DNA from: Acidobacteriaceae bacterium
GTDB lineage: Bacteria > Acidobacteriota > Terriglobia > Terriglobales > Acidobacteriaceae
DNA: 64,000 bases
NCBI GenBank assembly: GCA_025355505.1
Contig: JANXZM010000017.1
Coordinates: 122,138 to 186,137, forward strand
Direction of reading: 5' to 3'
Shown here: positions 7,680 to 15,732 of the stretch, piece by piece
Numbering within the stretch: the stretch's first letter is position 1
Layout: every line of letters begins with the position of its first letter
Position numbers and translations under genes: made by a program
The notes under the pieces: model-generated
What the model was told of the DNA's origin: nothing
Seen by the model: only the letters and a program-made list of their open reading frames with translations
Databases searched by the model: none

Positions 7680-8333
7680 ATGTTTAATCCAAATCAAATG
7701 GTCGACCACTTTCTTGAGGAGGCGGTTCGGCTGTGCACCGAAAATCTGCAGGAAGATGAACCTGCTATCCGTGTCCTCAACGACGCCACTACAGGTGCCG
7801 AAGTTAGACGAAAGGAAGTTCTTAGATGGCTGCGTTCCTATTCGGTTCTTAACGGCTTGAACAAGGACGACGAAGTCGGTGCCGCCAGCGCAGTCCTTGA
7901 GTTCGCTGATGCTCGCGATCCGGCTGTAAGCCCGAAGTCCGAGGTGGAGATCACCAAACTCTTCAATGACCTCCACAACAGATGCAGTTCGAGAGTCCAT
8001 CCGAACAAAAACCAAAAACCTCGCGTTGTCACCTCACTGACGTCCAAAGCGCTCTGGTGTTGCTACCCTGACGCGATCCCATTCTTCGACAACTATGCGG
8101 AGTGCGCTCTGCGCGTCGTTAGCCGCTTGATGGGCTTGGTCCGGCCAGCGGGCAACCTGTCGCCGTACAATCGCTTCGTGACAGTGTGGCTAGACGTGTA
8201 TCGCCGCGTCGAGAGCACAATTGACGATAGCCGTCTTGATGGCTATCCCTACAAGGTCAGAGTGTTTGACAAAATACTTTGGATTATCGGCCAACCAGAT
8301 TTCGGAACAGTCCCAGATAAACCTGAAACTTGA
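7680..8333 (+). CDS. Hypothetical protein in toxin-antitoxin island
   Basis: A 217-residue soluble protein counted from ATG 7680, preceded at good spacing by AAGGGAG. The frame extends upstream to a TTG at 7659, which is less likely. There is no signal peptide or membrane segment. Residues around 125-145 (SKALWCCYPDAIPFFDNYA) resemble a motif with a buried aromatic/proline-rich turn seen in some helix-hairpin-helix, glycosylase-like proteins, but I cannot assign a family. It begins 22 bases after the ParE-like toxin stop and may share its transcript. It could be cargo of the island. Confidence 0.6.
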   Translation: MFNPNQMVDHFLEEAVRLCTENLQEDEPAIRVLNDATTGAEVRRKEVLRWLRSYSVLNGLNKDDEVGAASAVLEFADARDPAVSPKSEVEITKLFNDLHNRCSSRVHPNKNQKPRVVTSLTSKALWCCYPDAIPFFDNYAECALRVVSRLMGLVRPAGNLSPYNRFVTVWLDVYRRVESTIDDSRLDGYPYKVRVFDKILWIIGQPDFGTVPDKPET

Positions 8334-8377
8334 GCTGGGCAAGACGACCGGCGAGGCCGGCGGTTACCTTAAGAGCA

Positions 8378-8806
8378 TCAAGGCTGTTTCGTATTAAACG
8401 CGCCCCGCGCTCGCTTCCGCCGGTCTTCTGGACTCTCATGTTGGCAAGGGCAACGCTCGTTTCCACACTTCAAGTCTGGGGCAACCATCGGACCAAGATG
8501 CCCTCCCGCGCGCTTCTTCGCCCTATCGGGATTAGCGTCATCCCGTCTCTTCTGCCCCGCCCATAGCTCCTTTGCGGAGGCAGCTGCGGTTACGTGGGTA
8601 TATTTGTCAAAACTCCAGGAGCAGCGTGCGGGTATGTTCATTAAGCCGTCGGGATAGACCATCAGCGTAACTCCCCCAAAATCCCCGAAAAGAACGCCAG
8701 GGCTTTGAGGGCTAGTGCTTTCCTTCCAGTCTACCTCCGCTTTCTCGCCCCGCTTCGTTACCTCGTTTTCAAAAGCCTTAATTATGTCGTCTTGTTGGCT
8801 GGTCAT
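8378..8806 (-). CDS. Hypothetical protein with Cys-rich C-terminus
   Basis: A 142-residue frame from ATG 8806. The N-terminal half reads like a small alpha/beta domain (IIKAFENEVTKRGEKAEVDW, GVLFGDFGGVTLMVYPDGLMN). The C-terminal part is basic with CGNERCPCQH, which could bind a metal. Composition looks protein-like throughout, but no family is recognised. It runs opposite to the gene at 7680 and in line with the ParDE genes. It is supported only by frame length and sequence character. Confidence 0.45.
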   Translation of the reverse strand: MTSQQDDIIKAFENEVTKRGEKAEVDWKESTSPQSPGVLFGDFGGVTLMVYPDGLMNIPARCSWSFDKYTHVTAAASAKELWAGQKRRDDANPDRAKKRAGGHLGPMVAPDLKCGNERCPCQHESPEDRRKRARGAFNTKQP

Positions 8807-8819
8807 TTGTCCAATTTTC

Positions 8820-8892
8820 CATAACAGCTACGGAGCCTTGCGCTCCTAACGAGGCCCGCCTTCACCTTCGCAAACGGGATGCGCTTTTCAGA
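8820..8892 (-). pseudogene. Relic of an antitoxin 3' end (duplicate of part of 9480-9740)
   Basis: Bases 8851-8890 match 9576-9615 at 36 of 40 positions, and the flanking GGAGCCTT/CATAACA stretches also correspond. The reverse frame reads KRIPFAKVKAGLVRS, matching RIPIAKVKADLIKS in the intact antitoxin at 9480-9740. There is no start and the fragment is too short to work. The two copies lie as direct repeats either side of the ParDE module, suggesting duplication or insertion. Confidence 0.6.
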
Positions 8893-9196
8893 TTGCTGTC
8901 CGGCTCTTGAGCATCCGCTTCACATCACGTTTGCCATGCAGCACGGCGACGATCTCCACCAACTCCGCTCGCCGGTACACGATCATGTATTGGTACACGC
9001 TGAAGAACAGCACATCTCGGCTGGTGAGGTCGGGACGCTTATGGCCTTTGCCGGGAAGATCGGCCAAGCCCTCAAAGGCGTCTACCAGCTGCCCCTGAAT
9101 CCGGTTGGCGATTGCCAGCCCTGCTTCCCCGAGCAGGTAACGCCAAATCTGCCGGAGATCGCCTTCGGCTTCCGGCGCGACGAGGTAGGGTTTCAC
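8888..9196 (-). CDS. ParE-type toxin
   Basis: A 102-residue protein if started at GTG 9196, which overlaps the antitoxin stop as GTGA; an upstream start at 9220 would add 8 residues inside the antitoxin gene. VKPYLVAPEAEGDLRQIWRYL is the typical ParE N-terminus (strand, then Ala-rich helix). It ends with YRRAELVEIVAVLHGKRDV, the usual closing strands including HGKRD. ParE toxins generally poison DNA gyrase. Its antitoxin is the gene immediately upstream at 9193-9468. No disabling change is seen. Confidence 0.85.
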   Translation of the reverse strand: MKPYLVAPEAEGDLRQIWRYLLGEAGLAIANRIQGQLVDAFEGLADLPGKGHKRPDLTSRDVLFFSVYQYMIVYRRAELVEIVAVLHGKRDVKRMLKSRTAI

Positions 9197-9468
9197 GAAC
9201 CGGAGCGGTCCGCGAGCCACGCCGCCTTATCTGCTGCAAGACGCGTGCGCAATTGGTCCCCCGGTATGCTTTCGCCCCGATCAAGCTGGGCCAGGCCGCG
9301 CTCAATCTTGGCGTTGATAGCCTCTTTGTTTTCCTGAAGCCAGACCTCGCGTTCGCCTTGCATTTCCAGGGCATCGTGGAGCACGTCTTCCACGCTCGCG
9401 AATCCGCCGCTATCCAGCCGGTGTTGAATGAGCGCTTCTATTTCCGGGCGGTTTATTTCGATGGTCAT
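9193..9468 (-). CDS. ParD-type antitoxin
   Basis: A 91-residue protein. MTIEINRPEIEALIQHRLDSGGFASVEDVLHDALEM is a ribbon-helix-helix domain of the ParD class, and the tail (AKIERGLAQLDRGESIPGDQL) is the usual toxin-binding extension. It is coupled to the ParE gene by a 4-base overlap and lies 11 bases after the orphan antitoxin gene at 9480. That gene may therefore share its promoter. Confidence 0.85.
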   Translation of the reverse strand: MTIEINRPEIEALIQHRLDSGGFASVEDVLHDALEMQGEREVWLQENKEAINAKIERGLAQLDRGESIPGDQLRTRLAADKAAWLADRSGS

Positions 9469-9479
9469 GGCCAGGCCCT

Positions 9480-9740
9480 CTAAACTTGCTCTGTTTCCAC
9501 CCTACCGCCAGGTTTGAGTTCGGTCAATCCCAATAGCCATAACATCGTAGCTAGCCACGGAGCCTTACTCTTGATGAGGTCCGCCTTCACCTTGGCAATC
9601 GGGATGCGCCTTTCATACCGCCGGGAGCGGGAAAACAGCACGTCCTCGATGTCTTCCCAGAGCGCCCTATACTTCTTGAGGTCGATTACGGCCGCCGTCT
9701 TGCGGCCCGCTTCGTCGGTGATAAACTGAATCCCGGTCAT
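9480..9740 (-). CDS. Orphan antitoxin-like protein
   Basis: An 86-residue protein. MTGIQFITDEAGRKTAAVIDLKKYRALWEDIEDVLFSRSRR resembles small antitoxins that accompany RelE/ParE toxins. No cognate toxin follows: the next gene is the antitoxin ParD. After KVKADLIKS the tail becomes hydrophobic and odd (WLATMLWLLGL), perhaps an altered or frameshifted C-terminus. Part of its 3' end is duplicated at 8820-8892. It may be a leftover that now leads the ParDE transcript. Confidence 0.6.
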   Translation of the reverse strand: MTGIQFITDEAGRKTAAVIDLKKYRALWEDIEDVLFSRSRRYERRIPIAKVKADLIKSKAPWLATMLWLLGLTELKPGGRVETEQV

Positions 9741-9827
9741 AGGAAGGGGTCTCCTTGAGGTTGCGTGAAACCTGTCCTCACCCTAATTTCGACGGATCGC
9801 TCTGTCAACCAGAGTGTGCCACATGGT

Positions 9828-11492
9828 TCAGATCTCCAGTATCACCGGCATAATCAGCGGCCGCCGTTGCGTCTGCCGCGAGATATATCGCTTCAGGTCG
9901 GTGCGGATTTTCTCTTTGATCACGCCGTAGTCGGCTTTCTCTTCGGCGCTGGAGGAAGCAAGGGTTTCAACGACGATCTCCTTGATGCGCTCGATCTCAA
10001 TGGTCTCGCCGGCGTTGAATCCGCGCGTCACAATTTCGGGCGTAGCTTCGACCCGTCCGGTGAGTTTGTTGATGGCAATGATTGGCATCACGAAGCCGTC
10101 TTCACTGAGGTGACGCCGGTCTTTCACGATAATGTCTTCGACCACGTCGGTGCGCGAGCCGGAATCGATGCAGACGCGGCCTACGTTGACGCGGCCCGCC
10201 TTGCGCGCGCCGAGTTCATCGATCTCGAGCACGTCTCCTGTTTCAATCAGCATCACCTTGCCAACCGCCCCAGTCATCCCAGCGGCCAACTCAGCATGTA
10301 ACTTGAGTTGCCGGTACTCGCCGTGGATCGGAATAAAGTACTTCGGCCGCACCAGGTTGATGATGAGCTTCAATTCTTCCTGGCTGGCGTGTCCGCTGAC
10401 GTGGATCGGCGGGTACGAGCCATCGTCGTAGATGACGAACGCTTCGCGGCGGAACAAGTGGTCCACAACTCGATAGATAGCCTTTTCGTTCCCCGGAATG
10501 ATGCGCGATGACAGGACGACGGTATCGCCCTTTTCGATTTTCGCGTGCTTGTGGTTGTCCACCGCCGCCCGTGACAGCGCCGACATCGGTTCGCCCTGCG
10601 TGCCGCTGATGAGAACGCAGACTTTCTCCGGTGGAAAGTTTTTCATTTCGCCGGGATGAATCAGCATGCCATCGGGAATCTGGATATATCCCAGGTCCTC
10701 GGCGATCTCGGAAGAATTTTCCATGGAGCGGCCAAGAAAGCAGATTTTTCGGCCGTGCTCCCGTGCCATGTCAACCGTCAGCTTGATGCGGTGAATGGAC
10801 GACGAGAAGCAGGAGATAAATAAACGCCGTTTGGTGCGCACAAAAACTTCTTCAAACTTGCGGTGGACTGCGCGCTCGCTTGGTGTGTAGCCCTTGCGCT
10901 CGACGTTGGTGGAATCCTGCAACAGTGCCAGCACCCCTTCTTTGCCATACTCGGCAAAGCCGTGCAGGTCGAAGAGGCGGTTGTCCGTCGGCGTAGGATC
11001 GACCTTGAAGTCGCCCGTATGCAGCACGACACCGAGCGGTGTGTGGATGGCGAGCGCCACACAATCAACCAGGCTGTGCGTGACCTGCAGCGGATGAATG
11101 GTGAAAGGTCCAACCTTGAAGCGCTCTCCAGGACGAATTTCATTCAGGCTGGCGTTGTCCAGGAGCTGGTGTTCGTCGAGCTTATCTTCGACGTAGGCCA
11201 GCGTGAACTCGGTGCCCCAGACCGGAACGTTAAGTTCGCTCAGAATCCAGGGGAGCGCTCCGATGTGGTCTTCATGGCCGTGCGTAAGCACGATGCCGCG
11301 CACATGTTTGCGATTTTCCAGCAGGTAAGAGATGTCGGGGACGACGATGTCGACGCCCAGCAACTCGGCTTCCGGGAACATCAGGCCGGCGTCAACTACG
11401 ACGATGTCATCGCCGTAGCGGATGGCCATGCAGTTCATACCGAACTCGCCCATCCCGCCTAACGGAACTATATGCAGTTTTCCTTTTGACAT
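9828..11492 (-). CDS. rnj: Ribonuclease J
   Basis: A 554-residue metallo-beta-lactamase/beta-CASP ribonuclease counted from ATG 11492 (MSKGKLHIVPLGGMGEFGMN). The frame runs on upstream to 11681, but that part covers repeat DNA and is Pro/Gly-rich, so it is rejected. LTHGHEDHIGALP at 70-82 is the HxHxDH zinc motif (His71, His73, Asp75, His76). VLHTGDFKVD, ISGTQGEP and VSGHASQEELK are the later metal and beta-CASP motifs. RNase J has 5'-3' exo- and endonuclease activity in RNA maturation and decay. Its length matches the family. The ribosome-binding site is weak. Confidence 0.93.
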   Translation of the reverse strand: MSKGKLHIVPLGGMGEFGMNCMAIRYGDDIVVVDAGLMFPEAELLGVDIVVPDISYLLENRKHVRGIVLTHGHEDHIGALPWILSELNVPVWGTEFTLAYVEDKLDEHQLLDNASLNEIRPGERFKVGPFTIHPLQVTHSLVDCVALAIHTPLGVVLHTGDFKVDPTPTDNRLFDLHGFAEYGKEGVLALLQDSTNVERKGYTPSERAVHRKFEEVFVRTKRRLFISCFSSSIHRIKLTVDMAREHGRKICFLGRSMENSSEIAEDLGYIQIPDGMLIHPGEMKNFPPEKVCVLISGTQGEPMSALSRAAVDNHKHAKIEKGDTVVLSSRIIPGNEKAIYRVVDHLFRREAFVIYDDGSYPPIHVSGHASQEELKLIINLVRPKYFIPIHGEYRQLKLHAELAAGMTGAVGKVMLIETGDVLEIDELGARKAGRVNVGRVCIDSGSRTDVVEDIIVKDRRHLSEDGFVMPIIAINKLTGRVEATPEIVTRGFNAGETIEIERIKEIVVETLASSSAEEKADYGVIKEKIRTDLKRYISRQTQRRPLIMPVILEI

Positions 11493-11524
11493 TATCAGAA
11501 TCGATGCTAGCACACGCGCGGCGC

Positions 11525-11680
11525 CTTTAGAGGAGGGGCTTGCCCCGGCTGCCGGGGACGAATTTGCCGGTGGAGAGCCGGGGCGTCCTCGCCCGGCCGC
11601 CGAACCGCCGCATTTCACCCGGGACGGGCGAGACGCCCGTCGCTGTATGAGACCGGAAGACGCGGCAATGCGCGTCTCCA
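11525..11680. repeat. Cluster of GC-rich REP-like hairpins
   Basis: Several palindromes lie in tandem between divergent genes: GCCGGGGCG/CGCCCGGC at 11577-11597, GACGGGCG/CGCCCGTC at 11623-11641, and GAAGACGCGG/GCGCGTCTCC near 11656-11680. Looser pairings occur at 11530-11560. Similar sequences recur at 27333 and 28547. The region is noncoding and resembles clustered repetitive extragenic palindromes. Confidence 0.7.
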
Positions 11681-11729
11681 CATTAAGTCGGCTGCGGCGT
11701 TAGCGGCTGATAAACTCAATCCACGCAAG

Positions 11730-12437
11730 ATGGCGGACGAGAAAAAATCGTGGATGCGGCGGCGCGTCGAAGGTGCGATCCGCACGGGCCTGACTAGCAC
11801 CTACCACACGATCAAGGTTGATCCGGGGCGCTTCCTCATGCAACTGCGCGTGGCGCACGGGTTGCCGCTGGCCACATTTCAGGGCGTGTACACGCTGCCG
11901 GTGGAGCGCCTCGACGATGTAGCGGAGTCGGTCATCCGCGCCGGTATGAAGCTGGCGGCGGCGGAGGGCGCGGGATTTGGTCTGGGCGGAATCCTCACCA
12001 TCATTCCGGATCTTGGCATTCTTTCTGCCCTTACCATGCGCACCATTCAAAAACTCAGCCTGATTTACGGGTTCGAGTTGAACACCGACGACGAAATCGC
12101 CGAGCTATGGATTGCAGCCGCCAGCGCCGCTGGGGTTGATATCGGCCGCGAATTGCTGGAAAAAGAAGTGGTCAACCGTTTTGTGCCGCGCGTGATTCAG
12201 CGCATCGCCGTCCAAGCCGGCGCCGAGGTGGCGGAGAAGTGGGCGGGACGCCTGATTCCAATTGTCAGCTCCGCCATCGGATGCGCCCTGAATTATTACT
12301 TCGTGCGAGCGTGGGGCGAGCGGGCGCGGACGCACTTCCGTGCCAAGCATCTGGATACGAGGCACAGGTTGGCAGAAGGACAGAGTAGACTCGCAGCAGC
12401 ACCTTCGATTCAGCGCCTGCATCCCGAGCGGCCGTAG
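11730..12437 (+). CDS. EcsC-family protein
   Basis: A 235-residue protein with the pattern of the EcsC family: a basic N-terminus, then a Gly/Ala-rich amphipathic middle (AAAEGAGFGLGGILTIIPDLGILSALTMRTIQKLSLIYGF) followed by a helical C-terminal region. The middle stretch may associate with membranes. EcsC lies next to an ABC transporter in Bacillus, but the biochemical role of these proteins is unclear. It is divergent from RNase J across a REP cluster and has no clear operon partner. ATG 11730 is the first start in the frame. Confidence 0.7.
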   Translation: MADEKKSWMRRRVEGAIRTGLTSTYHTIKVDPGRFLMQLRVAHGLPLATFQGVYTLPVERLDDVAESVIRAGMKLAAAEGAGFGLGGILTIIPDLGILSALTMRTIQKLSLIYGFELNTDDEIAELWIAAASAAGVDIGRELLEKEVVNRFVPRVIQRIAVQAGAEVAEKWAGRLIPIVSSAIGCALNYYFVRAWGERARTHFRAKHLDTRHRLAEGQSRLAAAPSIQRLHPERP

Positions 12438-12494
12438 TAGTGCCGGGAAAAGGCAGAAAGCAAGTTCGGGTAAAAAGGGTCGCAGGGATTCTGC

Positions 12495-13067
12495 TTAAGC
12501 AAGGCCAAGCTTCTTGGCCTGCCGCAGCCTAAGGCGCACGTTCGGAATCGAGGTGCCCCGTGTGCGCTCAAGCTCTGACAACCCTTCTTCGACCGAACTG
12601 CGGCGGATTTGAAGCTCGTCCTCCAGGAATGATCTCAAAGCCAGAATGCTTTTGAACCGTCTGGCAGGAATCGCCCCACCGCGCCCCGTGTAGGGCGTGT
12701 AGGTGGCCGAGTAGTCATCGCTACTTGCCGGGCCAAAGTTGACGACGTGCAGTGTACCCTCGGTAAGCATCTTGGCCTCTCTCTCCAGCTCACGAACCGA
12801 GGGGTCTAGCGGACTCTTTACGAAGATTCGGCGCATTGGCACGTCGGTGTAAACTCCTCCGCGTTGCAGTGCCGTCACCACTGTGGCGTTAGCGTTACGT
12901 GGCCCGTACTTGTCATACAGGGGAGTTGCAATCACGAGCTGCCATTCGTCAAGCTGCGGTATGTACTGCCAGTCGACCAACGTGACCGGAACTCCTTGAC
13001 GGCTCAAGGCGGTCATCACTAGGCCCTCAACTTCGACGTCCCGTTTCACCAGCGTTGTTTTATCCAT
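12495..13067 (-). CDS. Hypothetical partner of HEPN protein
   Basis: A 190-residue soluble protein. Its first half is alpha/beta (VEGLVMTALSRQGVPVTLVDW, EWQLVIATPLYDKYGP). The C-terminal 60 residues are helical and basic (RRFKSILALRSFLEDELQIRRSSVEEGLSELE, RLRLRQAKKLGLA) and could bind nucleic acid. It lacks the GSxxxG motif of minimal nucleotidyltransferases, the usual HEPN partner. It overlaps the HEPN gene by 22 bases, so the two are surely co-translated. Function is not recognised; an antitoxin or modulator role is an inference from position only. Confidence 0.7.
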   Translation of the reverse strand: MDKTTLVKRDVEVEGLVMTALSRQGVPVTLVDWQYIPQLDEWQLVIATPLYDKYGPRNANATVVTALQRGGVYTDVPMRRIFVKSPLDPSVRELEREAKMLTEGTLHVVNFGPASSDDYSATYTPYTGRGGAIPARRFKSILALRSFLEDELQIRRSSVEEGLSELERTRGTSIPNVRLRLRQAKKLGLA

Positions 13068-13456
13068 AGCAAAATTCCGTTCGGCCCATTGATCGCCGGG
13101 TACAAATCTCTGCCTTTCAGGCCGGAGTTCATGTACCTACTCTCTTCATTCCAGCTCTTCACGACACCCCAGTTTATCGCAAGGTCAGGGTTAGCCCTCG
13201 AATCTGCTTCCAATTGCTTCTCAAGACCCGCTATGCGAAGCAGTTCCTCGAGATTATGACTGTATAACTTCCGAACATAATCGCTCTTCGGCGGGAATTC
13301 ATGTCGCTTTGTAGCCTTTGCAATACAGGCCTTCAGGGCACATTCCACGGCATATCCAGCAAGGTAATAGGCGCCGATCTCTTTTCGGCTTCGCACCAGC
13401 GCTCCCGCCTCCATTACTCGAAGTTCCGCTAAGCGCTGAAAGTCCCGCCTGTTCAT
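13046..13456 (-). CDS. HEPN-domain protein
   Basis: A 136-residue all-helical protein. YYLAGYAVECALKACIAK is the HEPN core helix. RKLYSH at 62-67 gives the Rx4H motif (Arg62, His67) that forms the active site in HEPN ribonucleases, and HNLEELL follows as usual. HEPN proteins act as RNases in many toxin and defence modules, but some are non-catalytic. It is the first gene of a two-gene unit with 12495-13067. An inverted repeat TGTCAGT/ACTGACA at 13478-13514 lies upstream and could be an operator. Confidence 0.78.
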   Translation of the reverse strand: MNRRDFQRLAELRVMEAGALVRSRKEIGAYYLAGYAVECALKACIAKATKRHEFPPKSDYVRKLYSHNLEELLRIAGLEKQLEADSRANPDLAINWGVVKSWNEESRYMNSGLKGRDLYPAINGPNGILLWIKQRW

Positions 13457-13557
13457 CTGTATCTTAGGCTAGGACAGTGTCAGTCGAGCGTCAAGGCCAC
13501 TGATCACACTGACATGGGACAAAAGGCGGAGGTAGCTGCTGAGTGAGACCATCCCTC

Positions 13558-14409
13558 TCACCGCAGCCACTCCTCCAACTCAATCCCGCGCTCGGTCTTC
13601 TCGTCGCGATATTTCACGATCACCGGCGTGTAGAGCGACAAGTTCCAGTCATCGGATTTGCCTTTGCCTTTTTTTACCGCGCGCGAACCGGGGACAACCA
13701 CGGCGTCTTCCGGAACTTCCAGCGGCTGCTCCGCCGTCGCCCGGTAGATTTCTCCGCGCACCAGATCATAGAGCGGCGTGGATCGGGTCAGAATCGTTCC
13801 CGCTCCCAATACCGCGCGGGCGCGCACCAGCGTGCCTTCGTACACTCCGCAATTGCCGCCGACCAGCACATCGTCTTCGATGATCACCGGGGCGGCGTTG
13901 ATGGGCTCCAGCACGCCTCCGATCTGCGCGGCGGCGCTCAGGTGCACCCGCTTGCCGATCTGCGCGCACGAGCCGACCAGGGCGTGCGAGTCGATCATCG
14001 AGCCTTCCTCCACATAAGCCCCGACGTTGATGAACATGGGAGGCATGCAGATGACCGACGGCGCAACGTAGGCCCCTTCGCGAATGGACGATCCACCAGG
14101 CACCAGGCGAACACCATCGGCTAGGGTTAGACGGCGCGCTGGAAAAGTGTCCTTGTCAACAAAAGAGAGCACGTCTCCGTCCGACATTCCTTGTAGCTCG
14201 CCAAGACGGAAGCCGAGCAGGATGCCTTGCTTCACCCAGGCATTGACGACCCACTGTCCGTCGACTTTCTCAGCGGCGCGAACCTCGCCACGAGTCAGCG
14301 CCGCGCGGAAGTCTAAAAAAATGGAACGGCCTTCGTCAGGATTGCCGATCGTTTCGCGCGCCGATAGGCGCTCAATGGCCGACTTCAAAGCGGATAATGA
14401 ATCTGGCAT
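13558..14409 (-). CDS. dapD: 2,3,4,5-tetrahydropyridine-2,6-dicarboxylate N-succinyltransferase
   Basis: A 283-residue left-handed beta-helix acyltransferase. After an N-terminal helical domain, imperfect hexapeptide repeats run from about residue 110 to 230 ([45 protein letters not shown]). It transfers succinyl from succinyl-CoA to tetrahydrodipicolinate in the succinylase branch of diaminopimelate synthesis. It is the last gene of the asd-lysC-dapB-dapA-dapD series, 49 bases after dapA. Length (usually about 275) and motifs fit. The desuccinylase and aminotransferase steps are not obvious here. Confidence 0.92.
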   Translation of the reverse strand: MPDSLSALKSAIERLSARETIGNPDEGRSIFLDFRAALTRGEVRAAEKVDGQWVVNAWVKQGILLGFRLGELQGMSDGDVLSFVDKDTFPARRLTLADGVRLVPGGSSIREGAYVAPSVICMPPMFINVGAYVEEGSMIDSHALVGSCAQIGKRVHLSAAAQIGGVLEPINAAPVIIEDDVLVGGNCGVYEGTLVRARAVLGAGTILTRSTPLYDLVRGEIYRATAEQPLEVPEDAVVVPGSRAVKKGKGKSDDWNLSLYTPVIVKYRDEKTERGIELEEWLR

Positions 14410-14458
14410 AGGCAGGTGGAAAAACCAAAGGCTAAGTGCTAATCGCTAAAAGCTGCTC

Positions 14459-15589
14459 TCAAGCCACGCACTTGCATTCGCTGCGGATTAGTACACCCGG
14501 CATCTGATGGCTGGCCTCGCGCGCCTCGGCGAGATTGCCATACGGTCCGTGCCAGCGCGAATGATTGGGATCGTGCCCGGCGGGGCGTCCTTTGCCGGAA
14601 CTGCACTGCCCACAGGATGCGCGGTGCAGAATCGCTTTGTGCGGGCCCGCTGCCCAATTCTCGTAAATATAGAATTCCGCAGCTGCAGCCGGCGGAGCCG
14701 CGGGCCGGGTAATCAATCCAGCGTCGGTTGCGATCTTTTGCAGCTTCGATCGCGTGTCGCGCCGCATGGGTAGCAAGGGCAGGCGATAGACCTCCTCGAT
14801 TTTACCCATCATCGCAAGGACGGCCTTCACAGGCAGCGGATTCGACTCTATGAAATTCGCCAGCATCAGCGGCAGATATTTGCGGTGGATCGTGCGCGCT
14901 GCGTGCCAGTCATTGCTCAGAGCGGCGCGCGTCATCTCCCCCATCTCACGTGGAATTTCGTTGGACGCGACCGAGATGATGCCCACCCCGCCGAGCGCGA
15001 TCACCGGCAAAGTGATGGCGTCGTCGCCGGAGAAGACCAGAAAACTCTCCGGCACCGAGTTCAGCACCTCGGCGATCTGCGACATGTTCCCGCTGGCTTC
15101 CTTTACGCCCACGATATTGGCGACCTCGCTCAACCTCGTCAGCGTCGCTGGTTCCAGATTCGCGGAGGTACGGCCCGGCACGTTATAGAGGATCACAGGC
15201 TTATCCACCGCTTCGGCGATGGCGCGGAAGTGCCGGTATTGGCCTTCCTGCGTCGGCTTGTTGTAGTACGGCGAAGCGGTGAGGATGGCGTTGACGCCCG
15301 GCCGCGCCGCCACTTCCTTCGCTTTCGCTACCGCCTCCTGCGTCGAGTTGGAGGTGGCGCCGGCAACGATCGGCACCCGTCCGGCGACGACTTCAATAGT
15401 GACGTCGATAACGCGCAACCACTCATCGTGGGTAAGCGTGGGAGTTTCTCCCGTGGTGCCGCAGGGAATCAGGAAATCGATGCCCGATTCAACCTGCCAG
15501 GCCACCAGATTGCGCAATGCGTTTTCGTCGACGGCACCGTCCTGAGAGAACGGTGTAACGAGAGCGGTACCACAGCCTCGCAGTTGCAT
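14459..15589 (-). CDS. dapA: 4-hydroxy-tetrahydrodipicolinate synthase with extra Cys-rich C-terminal domain
   Basis: Residues 1-294 are a full DapA: CGTTGE around Thr45-Thr46, ILYNVPGR with Tyr135, and GVKEASGN with the Schiff-base Lys163. It condenses pyruvate with aspartate semialdehyde. The protein runs to 376 residues where DapA is usually about 292. After an Ala/Pro linker (RPAAPPAAAA) comes a 70-residue domain starting EFYIYENWA, with HRASCGQC (His322, Cys326, Cys329), RWHGPYGNL and a final ECKC (Cys372, Cys374). This could bind zinc. I recall free-standing small proteins with this pattern, so the tail looks like a real domain fusion and not readthrough noise. Confidence 0.9.
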   Translation of the reverse strand: MQLRGCGTALVTPFSQDGAVDENALRNLVAWQVESGIDFLIPCGTTGETPTLTHDEWLRVIDVTIEVVAGRVPIVAGATSNSTQEAVAKAKEVAARPGVNAILTASPYYNKPTQEGQYRHFRAIAEAVDKPVILYNVPGRTSANLEPATLTRLSEVANIVGVKEASGNMSQIAEVLNSVPESFLVFSGDDAITLPVIALGGVGIISVASNEIPREMGEMTRAALSNDWHAARTIHRKYLPLMLANFIESNPLPVKAVLAMMGKIEEVYRLPLLPMRRDTRSKLQKIATDAGLITRPAAPPAAAAEFYIYENWAAGPHKAILHRASCGQCSSGKGRPAGHDPNHSRWHGPYGNLAEAREASHQMPGVLIRSECKCVA

Positions 15590-15732
15590 GTCTTAAGGAT
15601 AACTCTTATCGCACGTGCTTGCATTTGCCAATTGTAATTCTGACGGAGAGTCGTACGCATACAACATATTTCCTTTTGTTGAGAGGCGAAGTCGCTATTT
15701 GTGTCCGGGTTGGCGAACCGCGGTTGGCGCGT

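Noticed and set aside
9545..9562. Hydrophobic tail of the 9480 antitoxin as a membrane anchor
   Set aside because: The segment is very short and irregular. A changed or frameshifted C-terminus explains it better.
11493..11681. N-terminal extension of RNase J
   Set aside because: It would be translated from a REP-like repeat cluster and matches no family; the ATG at 11492 begins directly with the conserved RNase J start.
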